Assembly: GCA_903908825.1 (NCBI GenBank)
Contig: CAIVTJ010000121.1
Location: 1-42,112, forward strand
From: an uncultured Pseudomonadota bacterium
GTDB lineage: Bacteria; Pseudomonadota; Gammaproteobacteria; Steroidobacterales; Steroidobacteraceae
Reading direction: 5' to 3'
DNA length: 42,112 nt
Positions 1 through 7,291 of this stretch are shown here, in pieces (within the stretch, counting starts at the first letter, position 1; the number at the start of each line of letters is the position of its first letter). The notes below the pieces were generated by a model. That model did no database searches and was not told the DNA's origin. It saw only the letters and a program-made list of their open reading frames with translations. The position numbers and the translations under genes were made by a program.

Positions 1-7
1 ACCTGTG

Positions 8-1006
8 ATGTCACATCTGTCACACGGGTGCCGCCGCATCTGTGCCTATGCCTTGCTGACCGTGCTGGGACTGGGCGCTAGCGCGGCGGCTCTGGCCGCA
101 CCGGACTGTGCCCGGCAGCCTGCTGCAGCGCCCGCGCTGGCCAGGCTCACCCGGGTGATGGCCACCGGCCGCTATGTGGCTTACCAGCCGACGCAGATAC
201 GCATCATCGACGGGCAGGCCAGTCGCGCCGATGAGGCAGGCATCACCGCCGATCTGACCGTCTTGCGCCCGCACTTTGATGGCTTGATCACTTACAGCGT
301 GGGCAACGGGGCTGACCGCGTGGTGGACGTTGCGGCACGGCTGGGATTCCGCGCGGTCATCCTGGGCGTCTGGAATATTGATGATGAGCAGGAGTTATCT
401 CTGGTGCGGGCGGCGATTGCCCGCCATCCGCAGTTGATTGTCGGCTTGTCGCTGGGCAACGAACGCATCTTGGCCGGCACCACCGACATGAATCAGTTGG
501 CACAACGCATACAACGGTTGCGCAGTCGTTTGCCGGCTCTGCCGTTGACCAGTACCGAGCCGTTTCATCTCTGGCTGCAACCTGCCGCTGTAGCAGTGCT
601 GCGCAATGCGGACTTCCTGTTGGCTAACGTGCATCCGGCTTTTCAGCCTTGGTTCCGTGAGGCCGATGATTTCAACGCTGCAAAGTTTGTCGTCAACGTC
701 ACAGCGCAACTGGCAGCGGTGTTCTGCGGTCCGGTATTGGTCAAAGAGACGGGCGTGCCAACCGCTCCGGCAGATAGGGGCTTTACGGCAGAGCGTCAGG
801 CCAGCTTTTACCAATCGTTGAAAAATCAATTAAAGCCTGATGAACGGCGCGCCTTTGCATGGTTTTCGGCTTTTGATGCGGCTTGGCGCGTGAATGACTC
901 GCATCCCACAGCAGGCCCGCAGCCGCAGGAAGGTTCCTGGGGCCTCTACACAGAAGATCGCAAGCCCAAGCTTGTAATTGGACAGTTGTCGCCGCTGATG
1001 CGCTAG
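8..1006 (+). CDS. Secreted GH17-family beta-1,3-glucanase-like glycoside hydrolase
   Basis: Predicted exported glycoside hydrolase of family 17 acting on beta-1,3-glucan or a related beta-glucan in the periplasm or outside. With the ATG at 8 as residue 1 it has 332 residues. An N-terminal signal peptide (about 1-31, hydrophobic core ALLTVLGLGASAAALA) leads into a TIM-barrel-like sequence. The GH17-type acid/base motif GNE is at 150-152 (E152) and the nucleophile motif KETGVP at 246-251 (E247). A GTG directly precedes the ATG, and the frame stays open to the window edge, so the true start and its ribosome binding site cannot be fixed. The TonB-dependent receptor begins 36 nt downstream on the same strand, which suggests a joint role in glucan use. 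Some GH17 members are transglycosylases rather than hydrolases, so the reaction is inferred. Confidence 0.75.
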   Translation: MSHLSHGCRRICAYALLTVLGLGASAAALAAPDCARQPAAAPALARLTRVMATGRYVAYQPTQIRIIDGQASRADEAGITADLTVLRPHFDGLITYSVGNGADRVVDVAARLGFRAVILGVWNIDDEQELSLVRAAIARHPQLIVGLSLGNERILAGTTDMNQLAQRIQRLRSRLPALPLTSTEPFHLWLQPAAVAVLRNADFLLANVHPAFQPWFREADDFNAAKFVVNVTAQLAAVFCGPVLVKETGVPTAPADRGFTAERQASFYQSLKNQLKPDERRAFAWFSAFDAAWRVNDSHPTAGPQPQEGSWGLYTEDRKPKLVIGQLSPLMR

Positions 1007-1042
1007 AGTCCGGTAGTCGATAACCATAATTAGGGGGGCTCT

Positions 1043-3967
1043 ATGATTAGGCATGCTTCGGTTTCCGCGTGCGTGCGCGCTGCATTGAGTATCGGTCTGA
1101 TGTCATTGCCGGCTGCAGCTTTTGCGCAGCAGGCGCAGGTCGCTGATGACGCGCTGGAAAGTGTCATCGTCACCGGTTCACGCATTGTGCGCGACGGCTT
1201 TCAGTCACCGACCCCCGTCAGCGTCATGGGCTTGGATCGCATCGAAGAGCGCGCCGCCAGCAACATCGGCGATGCCCTCAACGAACTGCCTGCGTTTCGC
1301 GGTACCCAAACACCTGCTGCGCAGGGCTTCAGCACCGGCTATGTCGGTGGTCGCGTGCTTGACCTGCGCGGTCTGGGTACGCAGCGCACGCTGACCATCG
1401 TCGATGGCAAGCGCTTCGTGCCCTCCACGACGCAGGGCACTGTCGATACCAACATGATCCCCAGCGGCATCATCGAGCGCGTTGAGGTGGTCACCGGTGG
1501 TGCATCGGCCGCCTATGGCTCAGACGCAGTCGCCGGCGTGGTCAACTTCATCGTTAACGAGAAGATGACGGGCCTTAAAGTTTCGGGCGAATACGGCGTC
1601 TCGGCACTGGACGACGACAAGACAACGGCTTTCCACTTTTCCGGTGGCACCAGCGCATTCGGTGGCCGCGGTCATATCGTGTTTGCCGCAGATCTTGAAT
1701 CCAACACCGGTATCGGCACCTGCACCACTCGCGACTGGTGCGCCGACGAAGTGCTCAACTTCGGCCGTCCGCCGGCCACGGCAACCCCCAATCAGCCGCA
1801 GATCAGCGTGGTACCGGCCGTCAACGGTCTATTCCCGATCCCGGCCAACAACATCCTGCCGGATATCCGTCCGTCGACCATCGCCCCGGGTGGCGTGATC
1901 AACACCACCTCGCTGGCCGGCTTGACCTTCAACCCTGATGGTTCAGCGCGGCCGTTTGTCTATGGCAGCCTGGTCAACAGCCTGTACATGATCGGCGGTG
2001 AGGGCGAAGGCCGTAACGGTTACTTCGAAGGCATTCCGATTAAGGCCGCCACCGAGCGCGGCGCGGTGTACAGCCGCCTGAAGTACGACATCAGCGACGA
2101 CCTGGTGGGTCGTTTCGACCTGTCTTACGGACACTTGGAAGGCATTCATTACGCCGGTCAATACCGCAACACGCTGGGCACGACCGCGCTGACCATCTTG
2201 CGCACCAATCCGTTCCTGCCGACTTCCAGCAATGCCACTTATGACATTGCCAAGCGCATGGATGCTGCCGGCGTGACTTCGTTCCAGTTGGGCCGGCACT
2301 ATGCGGAATTCGGTAATCCCAGAGTGCTGTCGGATAACGGCGCGCTGCGTGCCGTGGCAGCCCTGAACGGTAAGCTCGCCGGCACCTGGACCTGGGATGC
2401 GTCCTACACTTATGGTCGTAACGACTATAAAAACACCGTCAGCAACAACGTCATCAATTCCAAGATGGCTAACGCCTTCAACGCGGTGAAAGACGCCACG
2501 GGCAAAGCGGTCTGCAGCATCAACGCCGATGCCAATCTGGCCAATGATGACCCGGCCTGCGTGGCACTGAACCCGTTCGGTAACCAGATCAACCCGGCGG
2601 CCTGGACCTATGTCACCGGCAACTCGGTGCAGACCAACGTCACCACCGAGCAAGAGCTGGCCGCCAACGTGCAGGGCGCACCCTTTGCTACTTGGGCGGG
2701 TGATGTGTCGGTGGCCACGGGCTTGGAATATCGCGTTGATGACATGGTCGGTACGGCCGACGCCATTTCGCAAGCCTTGGGCTTCTTTGGCTCCAACGCG
2801 CAGAACATCGCCGGCAAGGTCACGGTCAAAGAGGCTTACGCTGAGACCATCGTGCCCTTGGCCAAGGATGTCTTCCTGGCGCATGACCTTGATGTCAACG
2901 GCGCAGTGCGTCACACGCAGTACGAGCGCAACGGTGCCAATTCATCCAGTAACGTCAGCGCCACGACTTGGAAGCTGGGCGGTACTTGGGCGCCGTTTAC
3001 CTCAGTGCGTTTCCGGGCCACCAAGTCGCGTGATATCCGTGCGCCCAACGTGTCCGAGTTGTATGGCCCGCAGACCAGTGGCTTCTCGATCCTCACCGAT
3101 CCGGTCACCGGCTTGCAGACTAACCATGCGCTGACTTCAGGCTCCAACCCGGACCTCAAGCCCGAGCAAGCAGACACGCAGACTTTCGGTGTGGTGCTGC
3201 AGCCGCAGGTGGATGGCGCTCTGGGTCGTCTGCAGATGTCGGCCGACTACTACGACATCACCATCAACGACGCCATCGGCACGCTGGGCAACGCGACCAT
3301 CGTCAACCGTTGCTATCAGGGTGCCACTGAGTTGTGCGCACTGGTGACGCGCGATCCGGTCAGCAACATGGTGACGCTGGTCAAGGACGTGCTGCTGAAC
3401 GTCAACAAGCTGATTACCCGTGGCTTGGATGTGGAGCTGAGCTACAAGCAGCCGATGGGCGCTGCCGGTAATCTGGACCTGCGTCTGTTGGCGACCTTCG
3501 TGGCTGATCTGAAGACGGTGGATACCGCTGGCACCCTCGATCGGGCCGGCTATACCGGTCTGCGCGGTGGCCAGATTCCGGGCATCCCGGATTACACGCT
3601 GGACAGCATGGTCACTTGGCGTAAGGGCCCGCTGCAGACCAGTCTGCATGCGCGCTACATCCCCAGTGGCAAGTTCTTCATCGGCTTCATCGGGCCGGAT
3701 GAGCCGGGTTGGTCGCTGTCCTCGACTTCGGTCAACAAGGGCATCACGTCCAACCGCAATGATGTGCCGTCGGCGATGTACTTTGATCTGAGCGGTCAGT
3801 ACGCCATCAGCGGTCTGACGGCCAATGATCTGGTGGTGTTCGGTGCCATCAATAACGTGACCGATAAAGACCCGCCGCGCACGCCCGGTGCCAACGGTTC
3901 GGGTAACAACGTGCTGTTTGATGTGACCGGTCGCGCGTACAAGATCGGACTGCGTTACAAGTTCTAA
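1043..3967 (+). CDS. TonB-dependent outer membrane receptor
   Basis: Energy-dependent outer membrane transporter of 974 residues. A signal peptide ends at about residue 28 (AAAFAQQ). A TonB-box-like segment (SVIVTGSR, about 40-47) is followed by a plug domain (about 50-170, with the conserved stretches RGLGTQRTLTIVDGKR and GGASAAYGSDAVAGVVNF), then a 22-strand-type barrel ending in the expected terminal aromatic (GLRYKF). A strong Shine-Dalgarno run (AGGGGGG, 1032-1038) lies 4-5 nt before the ATG. The substrate is not shown by the sequence. The GH17 gene just upstream favours a glucan oligosaccharide over a siderophore, and no Fur-like box was seen in the 36-nt gap. A perfect hairpin follows the stop. 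Confidence 0.9.
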   Translation: MIRHASVSACVRAALSIGLMSLPAAAFAQQAQVADDALESVIVTGSRIVRDGFQSPTPVSVMGLDRIEERAASNIGDALNELPAFRGTQTPAAQGFSTGYVGGRVLDLRGLGTQRTLTIVDGKRFVPSTTQGTVDTNMIPSGIIERVEVVTGGASAAYGSDAVAGVVNFIVNEKMTGLKVSGEYGVSALDDDKTTAFHFSGGTSAFGGRGHIVFAADLESNTGIGTCTTRDWCADEVLNFGRPPATATPNQPQISVVPAVNGLFPIPANNILPDIRPSTIAPGGVINTTSLAGLTFNPDGSARPFVYGSLVNSLYMIGGEGEGRNGYFEGIPIKAATERGAVYSRLKYDISDDLVGRFDLSYGHLEGIHYAGQYRNTLGTTALTILRTNPFLPTSSNATYDIAKRMDAAGVTSFQLGRHYAEFGNPRVLSDNGALRAVAALNGKLAGTWTWDASYTYGRNDYKNTVSNNVINSKMANAFNAVKDATGKAVCSINADANLANDDPACVALNPFGNQINPAAWTYVTGNSVQTNVTTEQELAANVQGAPFATWAGDVSVATGLEYRVDDMVGTADAISQALGFFGSNAQNIAGKVTVKEAYAETIVPLAKDVFLAHDLDVNGAVRHTQYERNGANSSSNVSATTWKLGGTWAPFTSVRFRATKSRDIRAPNVSELYGPQTSGFSILTDPVTGLQTNHALTSGSNPDLKPEQADTQTFGVVLQPQVDGALGRLQMSADYYDITINDAIGTLGNATIVNRCYQGATELCALVTRDPVSNMVTLVKDVLLNVNKLITRGLDVELSYKQPMGAAGNLDLRLLATFVADLKTVDTAGTLDRAGYTGLRGGQIPGIPDYTLDSMVTWRKGPLQTSLHARYIPSGKFFIGFIGPDEPGWSLSSTSVNKGITSNRNDVPSAMYFDLSGQYAISGLTANDLVVFGAINNVTDKDPPRTPGANGSGNNVLFDVTGRAYKIGLRYKF

Positions 3968-3991
3968 GACTTTTGGTGCTTAAGGCTGCGG

Positions 3992-4017
3992 GCAGGCGGA
4001 ATTAAACCTCCGCCTGC
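3992..4017. terminator. Hairpin between convergent genes, candidate bidirectional terminator
   Basis: A perfect 9-bp inverted repeat (GCAGGCGGA / TCCGCCTGC) with an 8-nt loop lies between the end of the receptor gene and the end of the minus-strand yheS gene, whose stop codon falls in the loop. There is no T-tract on either strand, so this is not a textbook intrinsic terminator. It may instead protect the 3' ends of both messages. Confidence 0.45.
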
Positions 4018-5924
4018 TCCAGCGCTTCACTGGCCTGCAACCACAGCGCTTCGGTGGTTTCAGTTTCGCGCGTGACCTTCGCGCGTTGCGCAGTGACTTC
4101 CAGCAGCCGTTTTTTCGCGCCTTCGGCATAGAGGCCGGCATCGGCCAGTTGCTCATCAAGCTGCGCTGCCTCGGCCGCAAGCTTGGCCAGACGTCGCTCA
4201 CAGTCATCCACTTTGGCCTTCAGGGGCGCCAGTTTGGTGCGCCGCTCGGCCTCTTCACGTTTACGTTGTTTGCGATCTTCGGCCGTCGGCGTAGCGCTGG
4301 CGGTGGTGCTGGTCGTGGCATCGGCTGCGACGGGTTTGACTGCGCTGCTATCGAGCCAGCGCGCATAGTCATCCAAGTCACCGTCAAACTCCTGTAGCCG
4401 GCCATCGTGGACCACATACAGCGTGTCGCTGACGCTACGCAGCAGGTGGCGGTCATGCGAGACCATCACCACGGCACCGGCAAAATCCTGCAGCGCCATG
4501 GCCAGTGCCTGACGCATTTCCAAGTCCAGATGATTGGTGGGTTCGTCCAGCAGCATCAGATTGGGTCGCCGCCAAGCCACCAGACCCAACACCAGACGTG
4601 CTTTTTCACCGCCTGAAAAGGGTGCGACCGGCTCGAACACACGATCACCCATGAAGCCGAAGCTGGCGAGGTAATCACGAAATTCCTGATCCGTGCCCAA
4701 GCGACCGCTGTCGACGGCCGTGCGTCGCAAATTGCCCATGGGCGTATCGGTGATGTCCAACTGCTCTAGTTGATGCTGCGCGAAGTAGCCGATAGACAGG
4801 TCACGGGCATCGGTGCGTGTGCCGCTGGCCGTGGCCAGTTCGCCGGCGAGCAGCTTGATCAGTGTCGACTTGCCTGCGCCGTTGCGCCCTAGCAGTGCGA
4901 TGCGATCGCCGGGATAGAGCGTCAGATTGATGCGGCTGAGCAGTACGCGCTCGCCGTAACCGGCTGACTGGTTTTCGATGGCCAGCAGTGGACGCGGTAG
5001 CTTGGCCGGTTGTGCAAAGCTGAAGGTGAAGGGTGAGTCGACATGCGCCGGTGCGATGCGTTGCATGCGCTCCAACGCTTTGAGGCGGCTCTGCGCCTGC
5101 CGGGCTTTGGTGGCTTGCGCGCGAAAGCGCTCGACGAAGGCCTGCATGTGCTGGATGTCGCGCTGCTGTCGCTCATACAAGGCCGATTGCTCGGCCAGGC
5201 GTGCGGCGCGCTGCACTTCGAAGTCGCTGTAGTTGCCGCGATAAGCGGTGGCCTGACCGTGTTCGATGTTGACGATGCGATCGACCACGCGATCGAGAAA
5301 CTCACGGTCATGCGCGATCAGCAGCAGCGTGCCCGGATAATTGCGCAGCCATTGTTCCAGCCACAGGATGGCATCGAGGTCCAGGTGATTGGTCGGCTCG
5401 TCCAGCAGCAGCAGGTCGGAGCGGCACATCAAGGCCTTGGCCAGATTGAGCCGTACCCGCCAACCGCCCGAGAACTCGCGCACGGCACGTTGCTCATCGG
5501 CTGTGGCAAAGCCCAAGCCGTTCATCAGTTGCGCGGCGCGTGCACGCGCATCGTAGCCACCGGCCGCCGCGTATTCGGCATACAACTCGCCCAGCTTTGC
5601 ACCGGCGTTAGCGTCTTGTTCCGCAGCAGCGATGCGTGACTCCAGCGCGCGCAGCGGTGCATCGCCATCGAGCACAAACTCCAGCGCGGGCTGCTCGGTG
5701 GCGTGCAGTTCCTGCGAAACCTGCGCCAGCTCCAGGTTGGAGGGCATAGAGAACTGCCCGCCATCGCATTGCAGTTCGCCGCGCACCAACGCCAGCAGGC
5801 TGGACTTGCCGCTGCCGTTTTCGCCGGTGATGCCGGCCTTCTCAGTGCGATAAATGCTGAAGCTGGCCGCAGCGATGAGCACTCGCGGACCGCGGCGTAG
5901 GGTGACTTCGTCGAACTTAAGCAT
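4002..5924 (-). CDS. yheS: ABC-F family ATPase YheS
   Basis: Soluble ABC-F protein of 640 residues, a class that acts on ribosomes to relieve translation problems. It has two ATPase domains. The first has Walker A GENGSGKSS near residue 36, signature EFSGGW and Walker B LLLLDEPTNHLD. The second has Walker A GRNGAGKST, signature FSGGEKAR and Walker B LMLLDEPTNHLD. An inter-domain linker contains FRAQATKARQAQSRLKALERM, and a charged coiled-coil C-terminus follows. The sequence follows E. coli YheS closely along its length, including AYRGNYSDFEVQRA and APAHVDSPFTFSF. I chose the ATG at 5924 because family members start at this point (MLKFDEVTLRRG). A longer frame from 5963 adds 13 unconserved residues. 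Confidence 0.92.
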   Translation of the reverse strand: MLKFDEVTLRRGPRVLIAAASFSIYRTEKAGITGENGSGKSSLLALVRGELQCDGGQFSMPSNLELAQVSQELHATEQPALEFVLDGDAPLRALESRIAAAEQDANAGAKLGELYAEYAAAGGYDARARAAQLMNGLGFATADEQRAVREFSGGWRVRLNLAKALMCRSDLLLLDEPTNHLDLDAILWLEQWLRNYPGTLLLIAHDREFLDRVVDRIVNIEHGQATAYRGNYSDFEVQRAARLAEQSALYERQQRDIQHMQAFVERFRAQATKARQAQSRLKALERMQRIAPAHVDSPFTFSFAQPAKLPRPLLAIENQSAGYGERVLLSRINLTLYPGDRIALLGRNGAGKSTLIKLLAGELATASGTRTDARDLSIGYFAQHQLEQLDITDTPMGNLRRTAVDSGRLGTDQEFRDYLASFGFMGDRVFEPVAPFSGGEKARLVLGLVAWRRPNLMLLDEPTNHLDLEMRQALAMALQDFAGAVVMVSHDRHLLRSVSDTLYVVHDGRLQEFDGDLDDYARWLDSSAVKPVAADATTSTTASATPTAEDRKQRKREEAERRTKLAPLKAKVDDCERRLAKLAAEAAQLDEQLADAGLYAEGAKKRLLEVTAQRAKVTRETETTEALWLQASEALEQAEV

Positions 5925-6006
5925 GGCCGCGCGCAGGCTAACGGGCCTTACCCGATGCAGCAAGCGCGCATTCGCCTGTCTGCGCCAGTCGCGTTAGGCT
6001 TGCACC

Positions 6007-6798
6007 ATGACAACGCACATTCCGCCGGTTTTTATTTCGCATGGTTCGCCGATGTTTGCCTTGGAGCGGGGGCAGGCGGCCGACATGCTGTCGGCCCTGG
6101 GGCGGCAGTTGCCGCGGCCTAAGGCCATCCTGGTGGCCTCCGGGCATTGGGATACGCGTTCGCCAGCTGTCAGCACCACCGCTACGCCTGACACCATTCA
6201 CGACTTTTATGGCTTTCCGGCCCCGCTTTACCAGCTGCGCTATACGCCGCCGGGTGCCACAGAGGTGGCCGGACGCGCTGCCGCGTTGCTGCGCGCTGCC
6301 GGGGTGCCCTGCGCCGAAGAGCCCACGCGCGGCCTTGATCACGGCGCCTGGGTGCCGCTGCTATTCATGTACCCGCAAGCTGACATCCCCGTGGCGCAGA
6401 TCGCCATACAGACCCGCCTCGGGCCAGCTGCCGCCATGGCCGTGGGGCGTCTGCTGGCGCCGCTGGCCAATGAGGGCGTGCTGTTGATGGGCTCCGGTAG
6501 CATCACCCACAACTTTCAGGAGCTCGATGCGGCAGCGCCAGCCGGGTACGCCGCACCTTGGGTCAACGAGTTTGTTGATTGGATGGCGCAGCAGATCGCA
6601 AGCGGTAACGAGCAAGCCTTGCTGGATTATCGCAAGCTGGCGCCTCACGGTGCCAAGGCCCATCCCAGCGAAGACCATCTGGTGCCGCCGCACTTTGCGC
6701 TGGGGGCTGCCGGTTGCAAGGGTCGTCGATTGGCGGGCGGTGTGACATTGGGTTCTGTGTCCATGGATTCTTTTGTGTTTGACGGGAGTGCGGCATGA
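6007..6798 (+). CDS. DODA-type extradiol ring-opening dioxygenase (LigB/YgiD superfamily)
   Basis: Predicted non-heme Fe(II) or Zn enzyme of the class III extradiol dioxygenase (DODA) family, 263 residues and cytoplasmic. Family members open catechol rings such as DOPA, and the E. coli relative is YgiD. Metal-ligand and catalytic positions can be read as H12 (ISHGSP), H47 (SGHWDT), H112 (GLDHGAW), H168 (SITHNF) and H224 (SEDHLVPPHF). The upstream ribosome binding site is weak. The stop overlaps the start of the PCu(A)C gene by 4 nt (ATGA), so translation of the two is probably coupled. The true aromatic substrate is unknown. Confidence 0.85.
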   Translation: MTTHIPPVFISHGSPMFALERGQAADMLSALGRQLPRPKAILVASGHWDTRSPAVSTTATPDTIHDFYGFPAPLYQLRYTPPGATEVAGRAAALLRAAGVPCAEEPTRGLDHGAWVPLLFMYPQADIPVAQIAIQTRLGPAAAMAVGRLLAPLANEGVLLMGSGSITHNFQELDAAAPAGYAAPWVNEFVDWMAQQIASGNEQALLDYRKLAPHGAKAHPSEDHLVPPHFALGAAGCKGRRLAGGVTLGSVSMDSFVFDGSAA

Positions 6799-7283
6799 CG
6801 GTGATGAAACGTGGCATAGCCCTGCTGGCGACTTGCGCGCTGGGCAGCTTGGGGTCTGTGTCTGTACAAGCAGCCATTGAGGCCGATGCCGGCTGGTCGC
6901 GGCAGACGCCGCCGGGCATCACCGTGGGCGTCGGTTATTTCACGCTGAAGAACACCGGCAGCAAGACACGTGAGTTATTAAAGATCACTGCGCCGCAAGC
7001 CGCGGCCATAGAGATCGATCGCACCAGCACTGATGCCCAAGGCGTCACCCGCATGTGGCCGGTGGGTAAGCTCGAGATCGCACCGGGTCAGACCGTCAAA
7101 CTTGCGCCCAATGGTTTGCACATCATGCTGCGCGGACTCAAACAGCCTTTGCTACCCGGGCAAACCGTGCCTGTGACGATGCTGTTCGCCGATGAACCGC
7201 CGGTGACTGTGGTCTTGCAAGTGCGCGCCCTGAGCGACATGCCCATGAGCCACGACATGCCCATGAGCCACGAACACCACTGA
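6795..7283 (+). CDS. PCu(A)C-family periplasmic copper chaperone with altered Cu site and Met/His tail
   Basis: Exported protein of 162 residues in the PCu(A)C (DUF461) family, which carries Cu(I) to the CuA centre of cytochrome c oxidase. The signal peptide ends near residue 26 (VSVQA). The family metal motif H-X10-M-X21-H-X-M is only partly kept. M87, H109 and M111 are present with exact X21 spacing. The first His position is occupied by Asp/Arg (EIDRTS, residues 73-78), with one extra residue before M87. The last 16 residues carry two copies of DMPMSH followed by EHH, a tail able to bind copper and encoded by an 18-bp tandem repeat. The gene overlaps the dioxygenase stop by 4 nt. A second ATG is at 6804. 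Confidence 0.85.
   Translation: MTVMKRGIALLATCALGSLGSVSVQAAIEADAGWSRQTPPGITVGVGYFTLKNTGSKTRELLKITAPQAAAIEIDRTSTDAQGVTRMWPVGKLEIAPGQTVKLAPNGLHIMLRGLKQPLLPGQTVPVTMLFADEPPVTVVLQVRALSDMPMSHDMPMSHEHH
7236..7271 (+). repeat. Perfect 18-bp tandem duplication encoding DMPMSH twice
   Basis: Two identical 18-bp units (7236-7253 and 7254-7271) adjoin at the end of the copper chaperone gene. Each encodes Asp-Met-Pro-Met-Ser-His in frame. Perfect identity at the DNA level points to a recent or actively changing duplication that lengthens the Met/His tail. Confidence 0.9.
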
Positions 7284-7291
7284 CGGCAGCC

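Noticed and set aside
1943-2914. Long antisense open frame (323 codons) inside the TonB-dependent receptor gene
   Set aside because: It lies opposite a clearly conserved coding sequence, has no recognisable domain and is expected from GC-rich codon bias.
5043-5639. Plus-strand frame of 198 codons inside yheS
   Set aside because: It is a shadow of the conserved ABC-F gene.
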